Shown: piece after piece, positions 1 through 8,082 of the stretch | How the letters are laid out: the number at the start of each line of letters is the position of its first letter | Numbering within the stretch: the first letter of the stretch is position 1 | Source of the DNA: JANNRA01 sp031401035 | GTDB taxonomy: Bacteria > Desulfobacterota > Binatia > HRBIN30 > CADEER01 | Direction of reading: 5' to 3' | Length of the DNA stretch: 48,253 nucleotides | Assembly: GCA_031401035.1 (NCBI GenBank) | Contig: JANNRA010000041.1 | Location: 1 to 48,253, forward strand | The notes under the pieces: model-generated | What the model was told of the DNA's origin: nothing | Seen by the model: the letters and a program-made list of their open reading frames with translations, nothing else | Database searches by the model: none | Made by a program: the position numbers and the translations under genes

Positions 1-82
1 GGACCCGATAATGTGGGGGCCGTGGGGGCGCACGGGGCACTTCGCTGCGAGGGGCCCGAGCCGCCCCAACGTCCCCCTCGCT

Positions 83-373
83 CTACAGCGGCTTACAGCC
101 CGCCTTGAGCGGCTGCGTGCGCTGGCACTTCAACGTGTCGGTGACGCCAGACGAGATCAGCGCGCAGGCGTTGTCGATACCGGTCCGCAGGCCCTCGAGT
201 TCGGTCTGCCCGGTGACAGTGCGGCACACCTCGTGCCCCTGGTAGCTCATGCACACTTCGCACTCGAACTGGCTCAGCTGGAAGCTCGAGTAGACCACCA
301 CGGCGATGATCGGGGCGAGGACGGCAACGCTCACCAGGGCGTTGCGCCAGCGGTGTTTCGGAGCCGGCGGCAT
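83..373 (-). CDS. small single-span membrane protein, function unknown
   Basis: This encodes 96 residues. A short basic N-terminus is followed by one strong hydrophobic segment (about residues 12-30), then a polar domain with five cysteines, including a CEVC pair right after the membrane segment. The likely topology is N-in with the Cys-bearing domain in the periplasm, where disulfides would form. I recognise no family. It lies downstream of the peroxiredoxin gene on the same strand with a strong hairpin between them, so co-transcription is uncertain. The start is the first ATG of the frame. No clear Shine-Dalgarno is visible, and the hairpin stem lies just upstream. The membrane segment and Cys spacing argue for a real gene. 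Confidence 0.6.
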   Translation of the reverse strand: MPPAPKHRWRNALVSVAVLAPIIAVVVYSSFQLSQFECEVCMSYQGHEVCRTVTGQTELEGLRTGIDNACALISSGVTDTLKCQRTQPLKAGCKPL

Positions 374-384
374 GGAGCGGGGTG

Positions 385-413
385 GGGTCCCCTCTCCGTC
401 GGAGAGGGGACCC
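385..413 (-). terminator. perfect 13-bp GC-rich hairpin after the peroxiredoxin gene
   Basis: Arms GGGTCCCCTCTCC (385-397) and GGAGAGGGGACCC (401-413) are perfectly complementary around a 3-nt loop. It begins seven bases after the peroxiredoxin stop on the minus strand. No U-tract follows, so it may be a terminator lacking a U-tract or an mRNA-stabilising stem rather than a classical intrinsic terminator. Confidence 0.6.
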
Positions 414-419
414 GCGATC

Positions 420-905
420 TCACAGCTTGCTGAGGACCGAGTCGGCGCTGGAGATGGTGAGGCCGCCGGCGGGCTCGACCAGCAGGTGCGCGACCTTGCC
501 GTCCTTGGCGATCAGCGCGAAGCGCTGGCCGCGCGTGCCCATGCCGAAGCCGCTGGCGTCCATGGTGAGCCCGAGCGCCTTGCTGAGGTCGCCGTTGCCG
601 TCGGCGACCATGCGCACCCTGCCGTGCGCCTTCTGGCTGTCGCCCCAGGCGCCCATGACGAAGGCGTCGTTGACGGCGATGCAGACGATGTCGTCGACGC
701 CCTTGGCCCTGATCTCGGCCGCCTTCTCGACGAAACCGGGTAGGTGCTTCATCGAGCAGGTGGGCGTGAACGCCCCCGGCACGGAGAACAACACCACGGT
801 CTTGCCCTTGAAGATGTCGCCTACCGTGACCTCCTGCGGACCCTTCTCGCCCATCTCCTTCAACTTGACGTCGAGAGGCAGGGAATCACCTTCTTTGATT
901 GCCAT
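420..905 (-). CDS. peroxiredoxin, Prx5/AhpE-like thiol peroxidase
   Basis: This is a 161-residue cytosolic thioredoxin-fold peroxidase that reduces H2O2 or organic hydroperoxides. The peroxidatic motif PGAFTPTCS is plain, with Cys50 as the peroxidatic residue and Pro43/Thr47 as its usual partners. The downstream FGMGTRGQRFALIAKDG stretch and the length match the Prx5 (redoxin) family, which often depends on thioredoxin or glutaredoxin. No second conserved Cys stands out, so it is probably 1-Cys or atypical. A GGAG-type ribosome site precedes the ATG. The LLM oxidoreductase gene lies 48 bp upstream on the same strand, so the two could share a transcript. Confidence 0.93.
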   Translation of the reverse strand: MAIKEGDSLPLDVKLKEMGEKGPQEVTVGDIFKGKTVVLFSVPGAFTPTCSMKHLPGFVEKAAEIRAKGVDDIVCIAVNDAFVMGAWGDSQKAHGRVRMVADGNGDLSKALGLTMDASGFGMGTRGQRFALIAKDGKVAHLLVEPAGGLTISSADSVLSKL

Positions 906-953
906 ATGAGTCTCCTTTCAAGAGAACAGCTTGAGCGATGATCGATACGCGTT

Positions 954-1979
954 TCAGGCGCACTCGGCCAGCAGGCGGATCGCCTCCACCTGCGTGGTGC
1001 CGACGATGATGGTGGTGACGCCGCTTTCCGTCCAGGCGGCGAGGCGATCCTTGATGCGGCCGGCCGGCCCGACGAGCGAGACCTCGTCGGCGAGGGCGTC
1101 AGGCACGGCCGCCGCCGCCTCGTTCTTTTTCCCGTCCAGGTAGAGGTCCTGGATGATCTTCGCCTCCGCCTCGAAGCCGTAGCGGCAGGCGAGGTCGTTG
1201 TAGAAGTTCTTGCCGCGTGCGCCCATGCCGCCGATGTAGAGCGCCAGCATCGGCTTGATAAACTGCAGGCAGGCGGCGGCATCGTCGTTGACGACCACCA
1301 CCGCGCTCACCGCGATGTCGAAATTGTGCCGGCCCTTGCCGTTGCCGGCTTTCTTGAAGCCCGCCTCGATCGGCTCGTTGAACACCTTCGGGGCGCGCTC
1401 CGGCGACCAGAAGATCGGCAGCCAGCCGTCGGCGATCTCCGCCACCTGGCGCACGCTCTGTGGACCGATGGCGGCGACGTAGATGGGGATCTGCCGGCCG
1501 TGCAGAATGCTCTTCAACGGCTTGCCGAGGCCGGTGGCGTCGGCGCCGCGGTAGGGGATCTGGTAGAGCTCGCCGGCGAACTCCAGCGGCTGCTCGCGGG
1601 CCCAGATCTGGCGCACGATGCTGATGTACTCGCGCGTGCGCTTCATGGCGTTGCCGTAGGCGAGCCCGTGCCAGCCCTCGACCACCTGCGGCCCCGAGGC
1701 GCCGAGGCCCATCAAGAAGCGGCCGCCGGAGAGCTGATCGAGCGTCGTGGCGGTCATCGCCGCCATCGCCGGGGTGCGGGCCGGCATCTGCATGATGCCG
1801 GTGGCGACGTTGATCCGCTTGGTCTGGGCGGCGATCCAGACCGCCGGCGATATCGCGTCCGAGCCGTAGGCCTCGGCGGTCCAGACGGAGTGGAATCCGA
1901 GGCTGTCAGCCTCCTGGATGAGCGGCATGTTGAGCTGCATGCGAGCGCCCGAGTACCCGGTATTGAGTCCAAATCGCAT
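954..1979 (-). CDS. LLM-class (F420/flavin-dependent) oxidoreductase
   Basis: This encodes 341 residues with a luciferase-like TIM barrel. The N-terminus MRFGLNTGY, the ADSLGFHSVW strand, the GRFLMGLGASGPQV turn and the C-terminal GTTQVEAIRLLAECA are typical of the F420-dependent LLM family (MSMEG_2516/Mer-like subfamilies). The start is placed at the internal ATG because GGAGGA lies just upstream and the longer reading adds a non-family leader of 31 residues. These enzymes move hydride to or from F420 or FMN, and the substrate cannot be read from sequence. The nearby acyl-CoA dehydrogenases and hydratase suggest a role in catabolising an unusual organic acid or terpenoid-like compound (inference). 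Confidence 0.88.
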   Translation of the reverse strand: MRFGLNTGYSGARMQLNMPLIQEADSLGFHSVWTAEAYGSDAISPAVWIAAQTKRINVATGIMQMPARTPAMAAMTATTLDQLSGGRFLMGLGASGPQVVEGWHGLAYGNAMKRTREYISIVRQIWAREQPLEFAGELYQIPYRGADATGLGKPLKSILHGRQIPIYVAAIGPQSVRQVAEIADGWLPIFWSPERAPKVFNEPIEAGFKKAGNGKGRHNFDIAVSAVVVVNDDAAACLQFIKPMLALYIGGMGARGKNFYNDLACRYGFEAEAKIIQDLYLDGKKNEAAAAVPDALADEVSLVGPAGRIKDRLAAWTESGVTTIIVGTTQVEAIRLLAECA

Positions 1980-2104
1980 CGTGTCCTCCGCTGGGGTGGG
2001 ATCGAAAGCTGCAAGAAACCACAGACCGCCGCCGATGGCCACGCGGGGAGCCAGACTTCCCTCCCGCGTCACCGGCGGGCGAGGCCTGCGCGACTGGCGC
2101 CGCT

Positions 2105-2182
2105 GATCAGTCGGCGAAGACGAAGGAGGTGATCAGTCGGCGAAGACGAAGGAGGTGATCAGTCGTCGAAGACGAAGGAGGT
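2105..2182. repeat. three 26-bp tandem copies at the 3' end of a gene
   Basis: The units are 2105-2130, 2131-2156 and 2157-2182. The first two are identical and the third differs by one base. The third unit carries the last codons and the stop of the dockerin-like gene (minus strand), so the gene's end has been duplicated downstream twice. The unit length is not a multiple of three. Confidence 0.95.
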
Positions 2183-3355
2183 GATGATGTCCGTAGACGA
2201 GCCGACGGCGATGGTGTTGAGCAGCGGCGCGCTGAACACCAGCACCCCGGGGCCGTCCTCGCGCGCCCAGTCGGTGCAGGAGAAGTTCTCACCGGGCTGG
2301 TCGAAGGTCAGCGTGGCGCCGGCCTCGTTGTTGAAGCTCAGCACTGTGCCGCGGCTGAGGCCGCTGGTGAGGGCGATGGCGGTGCTCATGCCGCCGGCCT
2401 CGGGCTCGTCGCCGCACGGCAACGCCTGTTCCTGCAGGATCGCCACCGGCAGGCCGCGGGTGAAGCCGCTGACCGGGTCGGGCGACATCAACAGGGCTCC
2501 GGGCCCGGAATCGCCGGGCAGGAGGGCGCCGAGCAGCGGGCCGTTACAGACGCCGGGGAAGACGCCGCCCGGCGGCTCGAGCACGCCGCCGGCGGCGGCG
2601 CAGTCGGCGGCATCGAAGCAGATTCCGCCCGGGCACTCTGCGTCGCCGGCGCAGGTGAGGCCGTCACGGTCGCCGTCCCTGCAGGCGCCGGCGACGCCGA
2701 CGTTGTGGTCCTGGGTCAGCTGTAGGCCCCAGGCGAAGCCGCCGCCGCAGGCGATGAGGCCGGCGTTGCGGACGGGCAACTGGTCGCGCTGCACCTGCAT
2801 GCAGATGGCGCCGCCACCGTTACCGATGGCGACGGCGAGGTAGGGCGAGGCGTCGGTGACGTCGATCAGGGCGATGCCACTCTGCGCATCGACGACGCCG
2901 CCGCTGAGTTCGAGGAAGCCGGTGAAGCCAGTGCTGGGAAAGGCAAATCCCTGGCTGAGGACGGCGATGAATCGGCTCGTGGTGGGGTCGAGCGAGAAGC
3001 GGCGCAGGCCGAGCGCCGTGCCAGGAACGCGCGTCGGCGTCGCCGTCGGCGGCAGCGCGCTGGTCGCGGTCGGCGTCGGCGTCGCCGGGCAGCCGTCGAG
3101 GGCGTTGCGCACCGCGCCGAGCAGGCAGCTGATGTCGACCGTCAGCGAGCCGTCGCAGACCGCGCCCGGGCAGGCGTCGATCTGCGCGGTGCCGAGGGCG
3201 ACATTGAGCAGCGTCACCAGTTCGTCGACGCTGACGGTGCCGGCGTCGTCGCAATCACCGAAACAGACCGACTGCGCCGTGACCGGGACCGCGCCCAGGA
3301 CGAGGCCCAGGCAGGCGGCCAAGCCGGCGGCATGAATCATCTGAATTGCGCGCAT
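2159..3355 (-). CDS. secreted protein with dockerin-like calcium repeat pair and Thr/Pro linker
   Basis: This encodes 398 residues from the ATG that gives a clean signal peptide (about residues 1-28, ending near VTAQS). Next comes a two-repeat region (about 31-90) reading GDCDDAGTVSVDELVTLLN and then a second CDGSLTVDISCLLGAV unit. Each resembles the D-x-D-x-G...V-x-x-x-E/D calcium loop plus helix of type I dockerins, but degenerate. A Thr-Pro linker (ATPTPTAT, PTATPTRVP) joins it to a roughly 280-residue Cys-containing beta-rich domain that I do not recognise. Dockerin-like modules with this ID(V)DELV style are common in uncultured deltaproteobacterial and Binatia-like genomes outside cellulosomes. 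It is probably exported or surface associated. No cohesin is visible in the window. Confidence 0.8.
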   Translation of the reverse strand: MRAIQMIHAAGLAACLGLVLGAVPVTAQSVCFGDCDDAGTVSVDELVTLLNVALGTAQIDACPGAVCDGSLTVDISCLLGAVRNALDGCPATPTPTATSALPPTATPTRVPGTALGLRRFSLDPTTSRFIAVLSQGFAFPSTGFTGFLELSGGVVDAQSGIALIDVTDASPYLAVAIGNGGGAICMQVQRDQLPVRNAGLIACGGGFAWGLQLTQDHNVGVAGACRDGDRDGLTCAGDAECPGGICFDAADCAAAGGVLEPPGGVFPGVCNGPLLGALLPGDSGPGALLMSPDPVSGFTRGLPVAILQEQALPCGDEPEAGGMSTAIALTSGLSRGTVLSFNNEAGATLTFDQPGENFSCTDWAREDGPGVLVFSAPLLNTIAVGSSTDIITSFVFDD

Positions 3356-3490
3356 CGCCCCCCCTCCCGGTGCTCTGTCACAGGCTCGCCGGGAATGGCA
3401 ATCGTTCCGGCCGAGCAGTCCGATCGGGGCCGTCAACGGCAGCCAGGCGGCCTCGCCGACCGGCCTCGCCGACCTGCGGCGGGCGCTCGC

Positions 3491-5020
3491 TCACCGCCGC
3501 TGCGGCGCGCCGTCGGGCGGGCAGCGTAGGGCGACCAGTTCGATGGCGTGCGTCGGCTGCTGCGGCCAGCCGGCGAGAGCCATGAGCGCGTGGTCGATGG
3601 CGCCGTAGCGCACGAAGTGGCGCCGGCCGAGCCGGCAGCGCGCCGCCCACGCCGCCTCGATACGCTCGCTGAGACCGCCGGGCGAGGTGTCGTGCGCGGC
3701 GCGCACCAGCCACACCGGCCGTCCCCCAGGCCCATCGGACAGCGCCGCCGCGGTCGCCGCGCTCGCCTCGTCGACGACGAACAGCACCGGCGCGCGCCGC
3801 GGCAGGTAGCGGCGCAGCGGCGTCAGATTGGAGCTGTGATGGTCGAGCACCAGGCGCGGCAGGCCCTGCGTATGGGCGCGGATCGTACGCGCGATGGCGC
3901 GCACCGGAATCACGTAGGCCTTGTTGAGGAAACCCGCGCGGGCGAAGTACGCCTGCGTCGCCGCCAGCGACATGCACAGCAGACCGAGGCAGACGGCGGC
4001 GCGCAGGCGCGGCATCTGGGCGCCGCCGTCGACCAACAGCAGCAGCAGGAACGGCAGCAGGAAGAGCAGACGGCCGGCGACGAACGGCACCGAGACCCAC
4101 TGCAGCGCCCCGGCCGCGGCGATCACGGCGGTGAGCAGCAGCAGCGCCGCCCACGGCGGCGGCCGGCGGGCGGCCCGCCACAGCAGGACCGCGATGCCGG
4201 CGGCGAGCGGCGCGGCGAGCATCACCATCCACGGGCGCAGCATTTCGCCGACGGTGAACGAGACGGCGGTGAAGGCGAGTCCGGCGCCGGCGTCCAGCCA
4301 GCGATGGCCGAAGACGAGCGCGGGCGTCGCCGCGCCGACGCGCCGCACCGCGGTGTCGAGCAGCGGCAGCCAGGCGAGCGAGGCGAGCGCGACGGCGAGC
4401 GGCGGTACCAGCAGCGGCACCAGCCAGCGCGGCTCGCGTGTCGTCGCCAGGCGCCAGGCGGCGAGCAGCGCCACGGCGGCGAGCACCGCCAGGCCGGGCA
4501 GATAGTGGGTGTACAGGAGCAGCGCTACGACTGTCGCGTAGGCGAGGGCGGCGCCGACGCCCGGCTGTTGCAGGCACCGCCAGCCCAGCCACAGCGCCAG
4601 CGGTCCGAGCAGCAGCTGCAGGCTGTAGCTGCGCGCCATGCGGCCGTATAGCAGCAGGGCGGGCGACAAGGTCCACACGGCGAGGAACCAGGCGCGCGTG
4701 TGCGGCGCGACGGGGCGCAGCCAGGTGCGCGTCAGGGCGACGGTGGCGAGCAGGACGAGCAGCGCCGAGAGCGCCCGGGCGCGCAGCAGCGCCGGCGCCT
4801 CCCACGGCAGCGCCAGCCAGCCGCGCAGCAGCAGCGCATACAGCGGTGGATGCACATTACCGTGTAGCGCGGCGAGCAGCGCGTCGGATGAGAGCGCGGC
4901 GCGCGCCAGGCTGGCGTCCTCGTCGCCCCACATCGGCAGGGCCGAGAGCCGGTGCAGCAGCACGGCAGCCTGCACCGGCAGGCAGAAGAAGAGCGGGTGC
5001 TCGAGCAGCCAGCGGCGCAT
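3491..5020 (-). CDS. polytopic GT-C glycosyltransferase (family 39/PMT-like)
   Basis: This encodes 509 residues with about ten hydrophobic membrane segments. The first periplasmic loop carries WGDEDASLAR, the acidic DE motif of the GT-C fold, followed by NVHPPLYALLLRGW, a typical substrate-loop sequence of ArnT/PMT-type enzymes. Such proteins transfer a sugar from a polyprenyl-phosphate donor to a lipid, glycan or protein on the outer face of the cytoplasmic membrane. The C-terminal soluble part (about 370-509) is less conserved. It lies 34 bp after the acyl-CoA dehydrogenase gene on the same strand, although a functional link is not obvious. Confidence 0.8.
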   Translation of the reverse strand: MRRWLLEHPLFFCLPVQAAVLLHRLSALPMWGDEDASLARAALSSDALLAALHGNVHPPLYALLLRGWLALPWEAPALLRARALSALLVLLATVALTRTWLRPVAPHTRAWFLAVWTLSPALLLYGRMARSYSLQLLLGPLALWLGWRCLQQPGVGAALAYATVVALLLYTHYLPGLAVLAAVALLAAWRLATTREPRWLVPLLVPPLAVALASLAWLPLLDTAVRRVGAATPALVFGHRWLDAGAGLAFTAVSFTVGEMLRPWMVMLAAPLAAGIAVLLWRAARRPPPWAALLLLTAVIAAAGALQWVSVPFVAGRLLFLLPFLLLLLVDGGAQMPRLRAAVCLGLLCMSLAATQAYFARAGFLNKAYVIPVRAIARTIRAHTQGLPRLVLDHHSSNLTPLRRYLPRRAPVLFVVDEASAATAAALSDGPGGRPVWLVRAAHDTSPGGLSERIEAAWAARCRLGRRHFVRYGAIDHALMALAGWPQQPTHAIELVALRCPPDGAPQRR

Positions 5021-5053
5021 GCCGAGGAGGAGGGCCCGACGTCCCCTACGTGG

Positions 5054-6190
5054 CTATTTGCGTGGCAGGCCGAGGACGCGTTGGGCGACGATGTTGCGCT
5101 GCACCTCGCTGGTGCCGCCGGCGATGGTCATCGAGCGATCGTAGAGGAACTGGTAGGCGAGCTTGCCGGCGTCGGGGGCGTCCTCCTCCCAGAGCTGCGC
5201 CTCGAGGCCCAGCATGTCGGCGCCGGCCTCGGAGAACTTCTGCGTCAACTCGGTGGAGAGCAGCTTCATCCCCGCCGAGAGGTGCGGATTCATGCGGCCC
5301 TTCAGGTCGTCGGTGACGGCGCGCAGGCCGGAGGCCTTGGTGATCTGCGTGCGGATGGCGAGATCGGCGAGGCGCTGTCGCCACAGCGGGTCATGCGCCA
5401 GTTTGCGTTGGCGCGCCAGGTCGACCAGGCGCGCCAGGGTCTGGTCGGCGCGCACCGACCCGGCGATGCCGCTGCGCTCGTTGACCAGCGCCGAGCTGAC
5501 GATCTCCCACCCCTGGCCCTCGGCGCCGAGACGGTTGGTCACCGGCACCTTGACCTCGTTCATGAACACTTCGTTGAACTCGCTGTCGCCGGTGATCTGG
5601 CGGATCGGCTTGATCTCGACGCCCGGCGACTTGAGGTCCATCAGCAGCAGCGTCAGGCCAGCCCACTTCGGTCCCTCGGTCGAGGTGCGCACGAGGACGA
5701 AGTACCAATCGGAAATGTGCGCGATGGTCGTCCACACCTTCTGCCCGGTGACGATGTAGTAGTCACCGTCGCGTTCGGCGCGCGTCTTGGCGGCCGCCAT
5801 GTCGCTGCCCGAGCCGGGCTCGGAGTAGCCGGTGGCCCAGATCTCCTCCGCATTGAGGATCTTCGGCAGGAAGCGCCGCTGCTGCTCGGCGGTGCCGTAC
5901 TTGATGATCGCCGGGCCGACCCACCAGATGGCCATCGCATTGATGACACCCGGGGTGTTGGCGCGCGCCAGCTCCTCGTTGAGGATGCCCTGCTCGACCT
6001 TGGTCAGCGTCGCGCCGCCGTACTCGGCCGGCCAACCGACGCCGATGTATCCGGCCGCCTGCAGCGTGCGCTGCCAGGCGCGCGCCGCGTCGAGGTCGCG
6101 CGCGTCGCTGCGCGGCGGCGCGTGGGCGGCGATCCACTGGCGGACGGTGCTGCGGAAGGCGTCCTCTGCGGGCGTGTAGGCGAGATCCAT
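5054..6190 (-). CDS. acyl-CoA dehydrogenase (FadE-type, first copy)
   Basis: This 378-residue flavoprotein oxidises acyl-CoA to trans-2-enoyl-CoA. Family landmarks are GWPAEYGG, the FAD-contact stretch GYSEPGSGSDMA, VTGQKVWTT and the C-terminal IAGGTSEVQRNIVAQRVLGLPR. At the position of the medium-chain dehydrogenase catalytic Glu (the E of YEGT) this protein has Gly. That is common in the actinobacterial and deltaproteobacterial FadE group used for branched, cyclic or steroid acyl-CoAs, where the base is elsewhere or a partner subunit contributes. It lies 40 bp downstream of the hydratase gene, forming an apparent operon with it. The operator at 7089 sits upstream of that operon. Confidence 0.94.
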   Translation of the reverse strand: MDLAYTPAEDAFRSTVRQWIAAHAPPRSDARDLDAARAWQRTLQAAGYIGVGWPAEYGGATLTKVEQGILNEELARANTPGVINAMAIWWVGPAIIKYGTAEQQRRFLPKILNAEEIWATGYSEPGSGSDMAAAKTRAERDGDYYIVTGQKVWTTIAHISDWYFVLVRTSTEGPKWAGLTLLLMDLKSPGVEIKPIRQITGDSEFNEVFMNEVKVPVTNRLGAEGQGWEIVSSALVNERSGIAGSVRADQTLARLVDLARQRKLAHDPLWRQRLADLAIRTQITKASGLRAVTDDLKGRMNPHLSAGMKLLSTELTQKFSEAGADMLGLEAQLWEEDAPDAGKLAYQFLYDRSMTIAGGTSEVQRNIVAQRVLGLPRK

Positions 6191-6230
6191 GGCGCGACCC
6201 CTACCACGCGATGGGGGGCGCGCAAACGCG

Positions 6231-7031
6231 TCAGCGCGCCGTCCACACCGGCTTGCGCTTCTCGACGAAGGCGCGCGGGCCCTCTTTGTGATCGTCGGAC
6301 TGTTCGACGACCTCGAGGTAGCCGGCGGCGATCTCCTCGGCCTGTTCGATCGGCAGGCCGAGGCCGCGCAGGATGCCCATCTTGGTGCCCCACACGGCGA
6401 GCGGCGCGTTCTTGCAGAGCAGGTCCGCCAACTCGTTGGCGCGCGGCAGGAGCTGCTCGTGCGGCACGACCTCGGTGACCAGGCCGATCTCGTAGGCGCG
6501 CTGCGCCGGCATGCGCTCGTGGCTGCCGAGCAGCGCCATGCGCAGGCAGGCGGCGATCGGCACGCGGCGCGCCATGTTCACCATCTCGTGCGAGGAGACG
6601 TAGCCGATCGAGACGTGCGGATCGACGAAGTAGGCCTGGTCGGAGGCGATGGGGATGTCGGACTCGGTCACCTGATCGAGCGAGACGCCGGCGGCGACGC
6701 CGTTGACCGCCGCGATCACCGGCTTGTGCACGTTCATGCGGCGCGGCGTCGGCAGGGCGCGGATGCCCTCGTGCATGCACAGCTCGCGCCAGCGGTCGAC
6801 TTTGGTGAAGGCGCCGGCGTCGAGCGACTGGACGTCGGCACCGCTCGAGAAGGCCTTGCCGGCGCCGGTGATGATCGCCACCCAGATCTCCGGATCGTCC
6901 TTGACGCGCTGCCAGGCGGCGCGCAGGTCGTCCTTCATCTGCTGGTTCATCGCGTTCATCCGCTCGGGCCGGTTGAGGGTCAATGTCGCGACGCGGTCGC
7001 GGACCTCGAACTGCACCGTCTCGTACGACAT
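6231..7031 (-). CDS. enoyl-CoA hydratase/isomerase (crotonase family)
   Basis: This encodes 266 residues of the crotonase fold. The oxyanion-hole segment AFSSGADVQSLD and the second motif AAVNGVAAGVSLDQ are visible, and the length is normal. At the hydratase catalytic positions the sequence reads DPHVSIGYVSSHEM rather than the usual EINLGI-P form, so the exact reaction (hydration, isomerisation or hydrolysis) is open. It precedes the dehydrogenase at 5054-6190, and together they give two steps of a beta-oxidation-like cycle. A GGAGG-like site (GAAGGAGGCTCC on the minus strand) precedes the ATG, so unlike its neighbours across the operator this message has a normal leader. Confidence 0.92.
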   Translation of the reverse strand: MSYETVQFEVRDRVATLTLNRPERMNAMNQQMKDDLRAAWQRVKDDPEIWVAIITGAGKAFSSGADVQSLDAGAFTKVDRWRELCMHEGIRALPTPRRMNVHKPVIAAVNGVAAGVSLDQVTESDIPIASDQAYFVDPHVSIGYVSSHEMVNMARRVPIAACLRMALLGSHERMPAQRAYEIGLVTEVVPHEQLLPRANELADLLCKNAPLAVWGTKMGILRGLGLPIEQAEEIAAGYLEVVEQSDDHKEGPRAFVEKRKPVWTAR

Positions 7032-7088
7032 GCGGAGCCTCCTTCTCGGGGGCGCGGCTTGCGATCGCCCGCCGCGCGATGGTAGCGA

Positions 7089-7104
7089 GCTAACACATGT
7101 TAGC
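7089..7104. promoter_or_regulatory. putative TetR operator, copy 1
   Basis: The palindrome GCTAAC-ACAT-GTTAGC lies between the divergent hydratase and PaaK-like genes. Its arms match the copies at 8676 and 13951. It lies 58 bp upstream of the hydratase start, a normal promoter position for that gene, but it overlaps the ATG (7097) of the PaaK-like gene. Confidence 0.75.
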
Positions 7105-7921
7105 CGCGCCGAACAAGGACGCCGTGCCCCTGCTGGCGCAGCTGCGTGGCGACGGTGCCGCGCCGCCGGAGTGGCGCCGCGTCGCGGTGCTGAACGGCGC
7201 GGCGTTCGCCGCCGCGGTGGCGGCGCAGCCGCCGTTCGGAGTCTTCGGCGTCGACGGCGACGACCTGATCCGCGCCGGTCTGGCCACCGCCGCGCTGCCG
7301 CGGCCGACGCCGATCGCCTGGTCGCGCGCCGACCTCGACCGCGAGGCGGCGCACGGCGCGCGCCTGCTGCGCCGCGCCGGGCTGGCGCCGCGCGGGCGCA
7401 GCTCCGACACGCTGGAGGGCGGTCTGGTCGCCCCGGGCACGCTGGCGGTCGCCGACGCGCTCGACGCGCTCGACGCGCTGGCCCTGCCGGTCGGCCCGAT
7501 CGTCGATGCCGCCGGGCTGCAGCGCGCGACGGAGGTGTGGGACATCGTCCGGCCCGAGGTGCTGATCGTCGACCCGATCTCGCTCGCCTTCCTGCATGCC
7601 GCGTCCGCTTGGCCGCGGCCGCGGCGGTTCATCGTCGTGCTGACACCCGACGATACGGCGGCACTCGCCGCCCCCCCCGCCGCCGACGTCATGCGCATTC
7701 TCTCGGTCCCGCACGTCGGCACCTGGATCGCCGGCGAGTGCGCGGCGCAGGCCGGCCTGCACCTGGTCGACGACGTCTACGCCGAGATCGTCGACGGCCG
7801 TCTCGTCCTGACGCCGCTGCGCCGTACCATCGCGCCGCTGCGCGTCGACACGGGGCTGACGGCGACCATCGAGGCGTCGCCATGCGTCTGTGGCGACGCC
7901 TCGCCACGGCTGCGGGTCTGA
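7097..7921 (+). CDS. PaaK/CapK-like adenylate-forming protein, shortened and probably inactive
   Basis: This encodes 274 residues. The last third reads like phenylacetate-CoA ligase: AGECAAQAGLHLVDD, EIVDGRLVLTPLRR, then CVCGDASPRLRV, matching the family's EC-GLH-ED, EI...G-LV-T and C-CG---PR landmarks. The Gly/Ser/Thr-rich AMP-binding loop and the YGxTE motif are missing. The usual RYRTGD is replaced by VDTGL, and the length is about 60 percent of the family norm. I infer a non-ligating paralogue, perhaps a ligand-binding or partner protein of the nearby CoA pathway. The first ATG lies inside the operator palindrome with no ribosome site, so translation may be leaderless or start later. Confidence 0.65.
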   Translation: MLAAPNKDAVPLLAQLRGDGAAPPEWRRVAVLNGAAFAAAVAAQPPFGVFGVDGDDLIRAGLATAALPRPTPIAWSRADLDREAAHGARLLRRAGLAPRGRSSDTLEGGLVAPGTLAVADALDALDALALPVGPIVDAAGLQRATEVWDIVRPEVLIVDPISLAFLHAASAWPRPRRFIVVLTPDDTAALAAPPAADVMRILSVPHVGTWIAGECAAQAGLHLVDDVYAEIVDGRLVLTPLRRTIAPLRVDTGLTATIEASPCVCGDASPRLRV

Positions 7922-7960
7922 GCGGCGCACGCTCCCTGGCGCCGCGGGGTGCTGCTGCGT

Positions 7961-8041
7961 GGAGGGCGCCGCTTCGTCGGCGCCTGTTGCAGGGCGCCGC
8001 GCGCCTCCCCTCAAACAGGCGCCGACAGAGCGGCGCCCTCC
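7961..8041. repeat. REP-like long palindrome, copy 1
   Basis: Arms at 7961-7988 and 8014-8041 match at 26 of 28 positions around a 25-nt centre. The outer ends are GGAGGGCGCC and GGCGCCCTCC. It lies between two convergent genes, so it could also terminate both. Relatives are at 18680 and 48178. Confidence 0.85.
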
Positions 8042-8082
8042 AGTTCTCAGCGCGTCGGGTGATGCCGCAGTGAACCGGCTGC

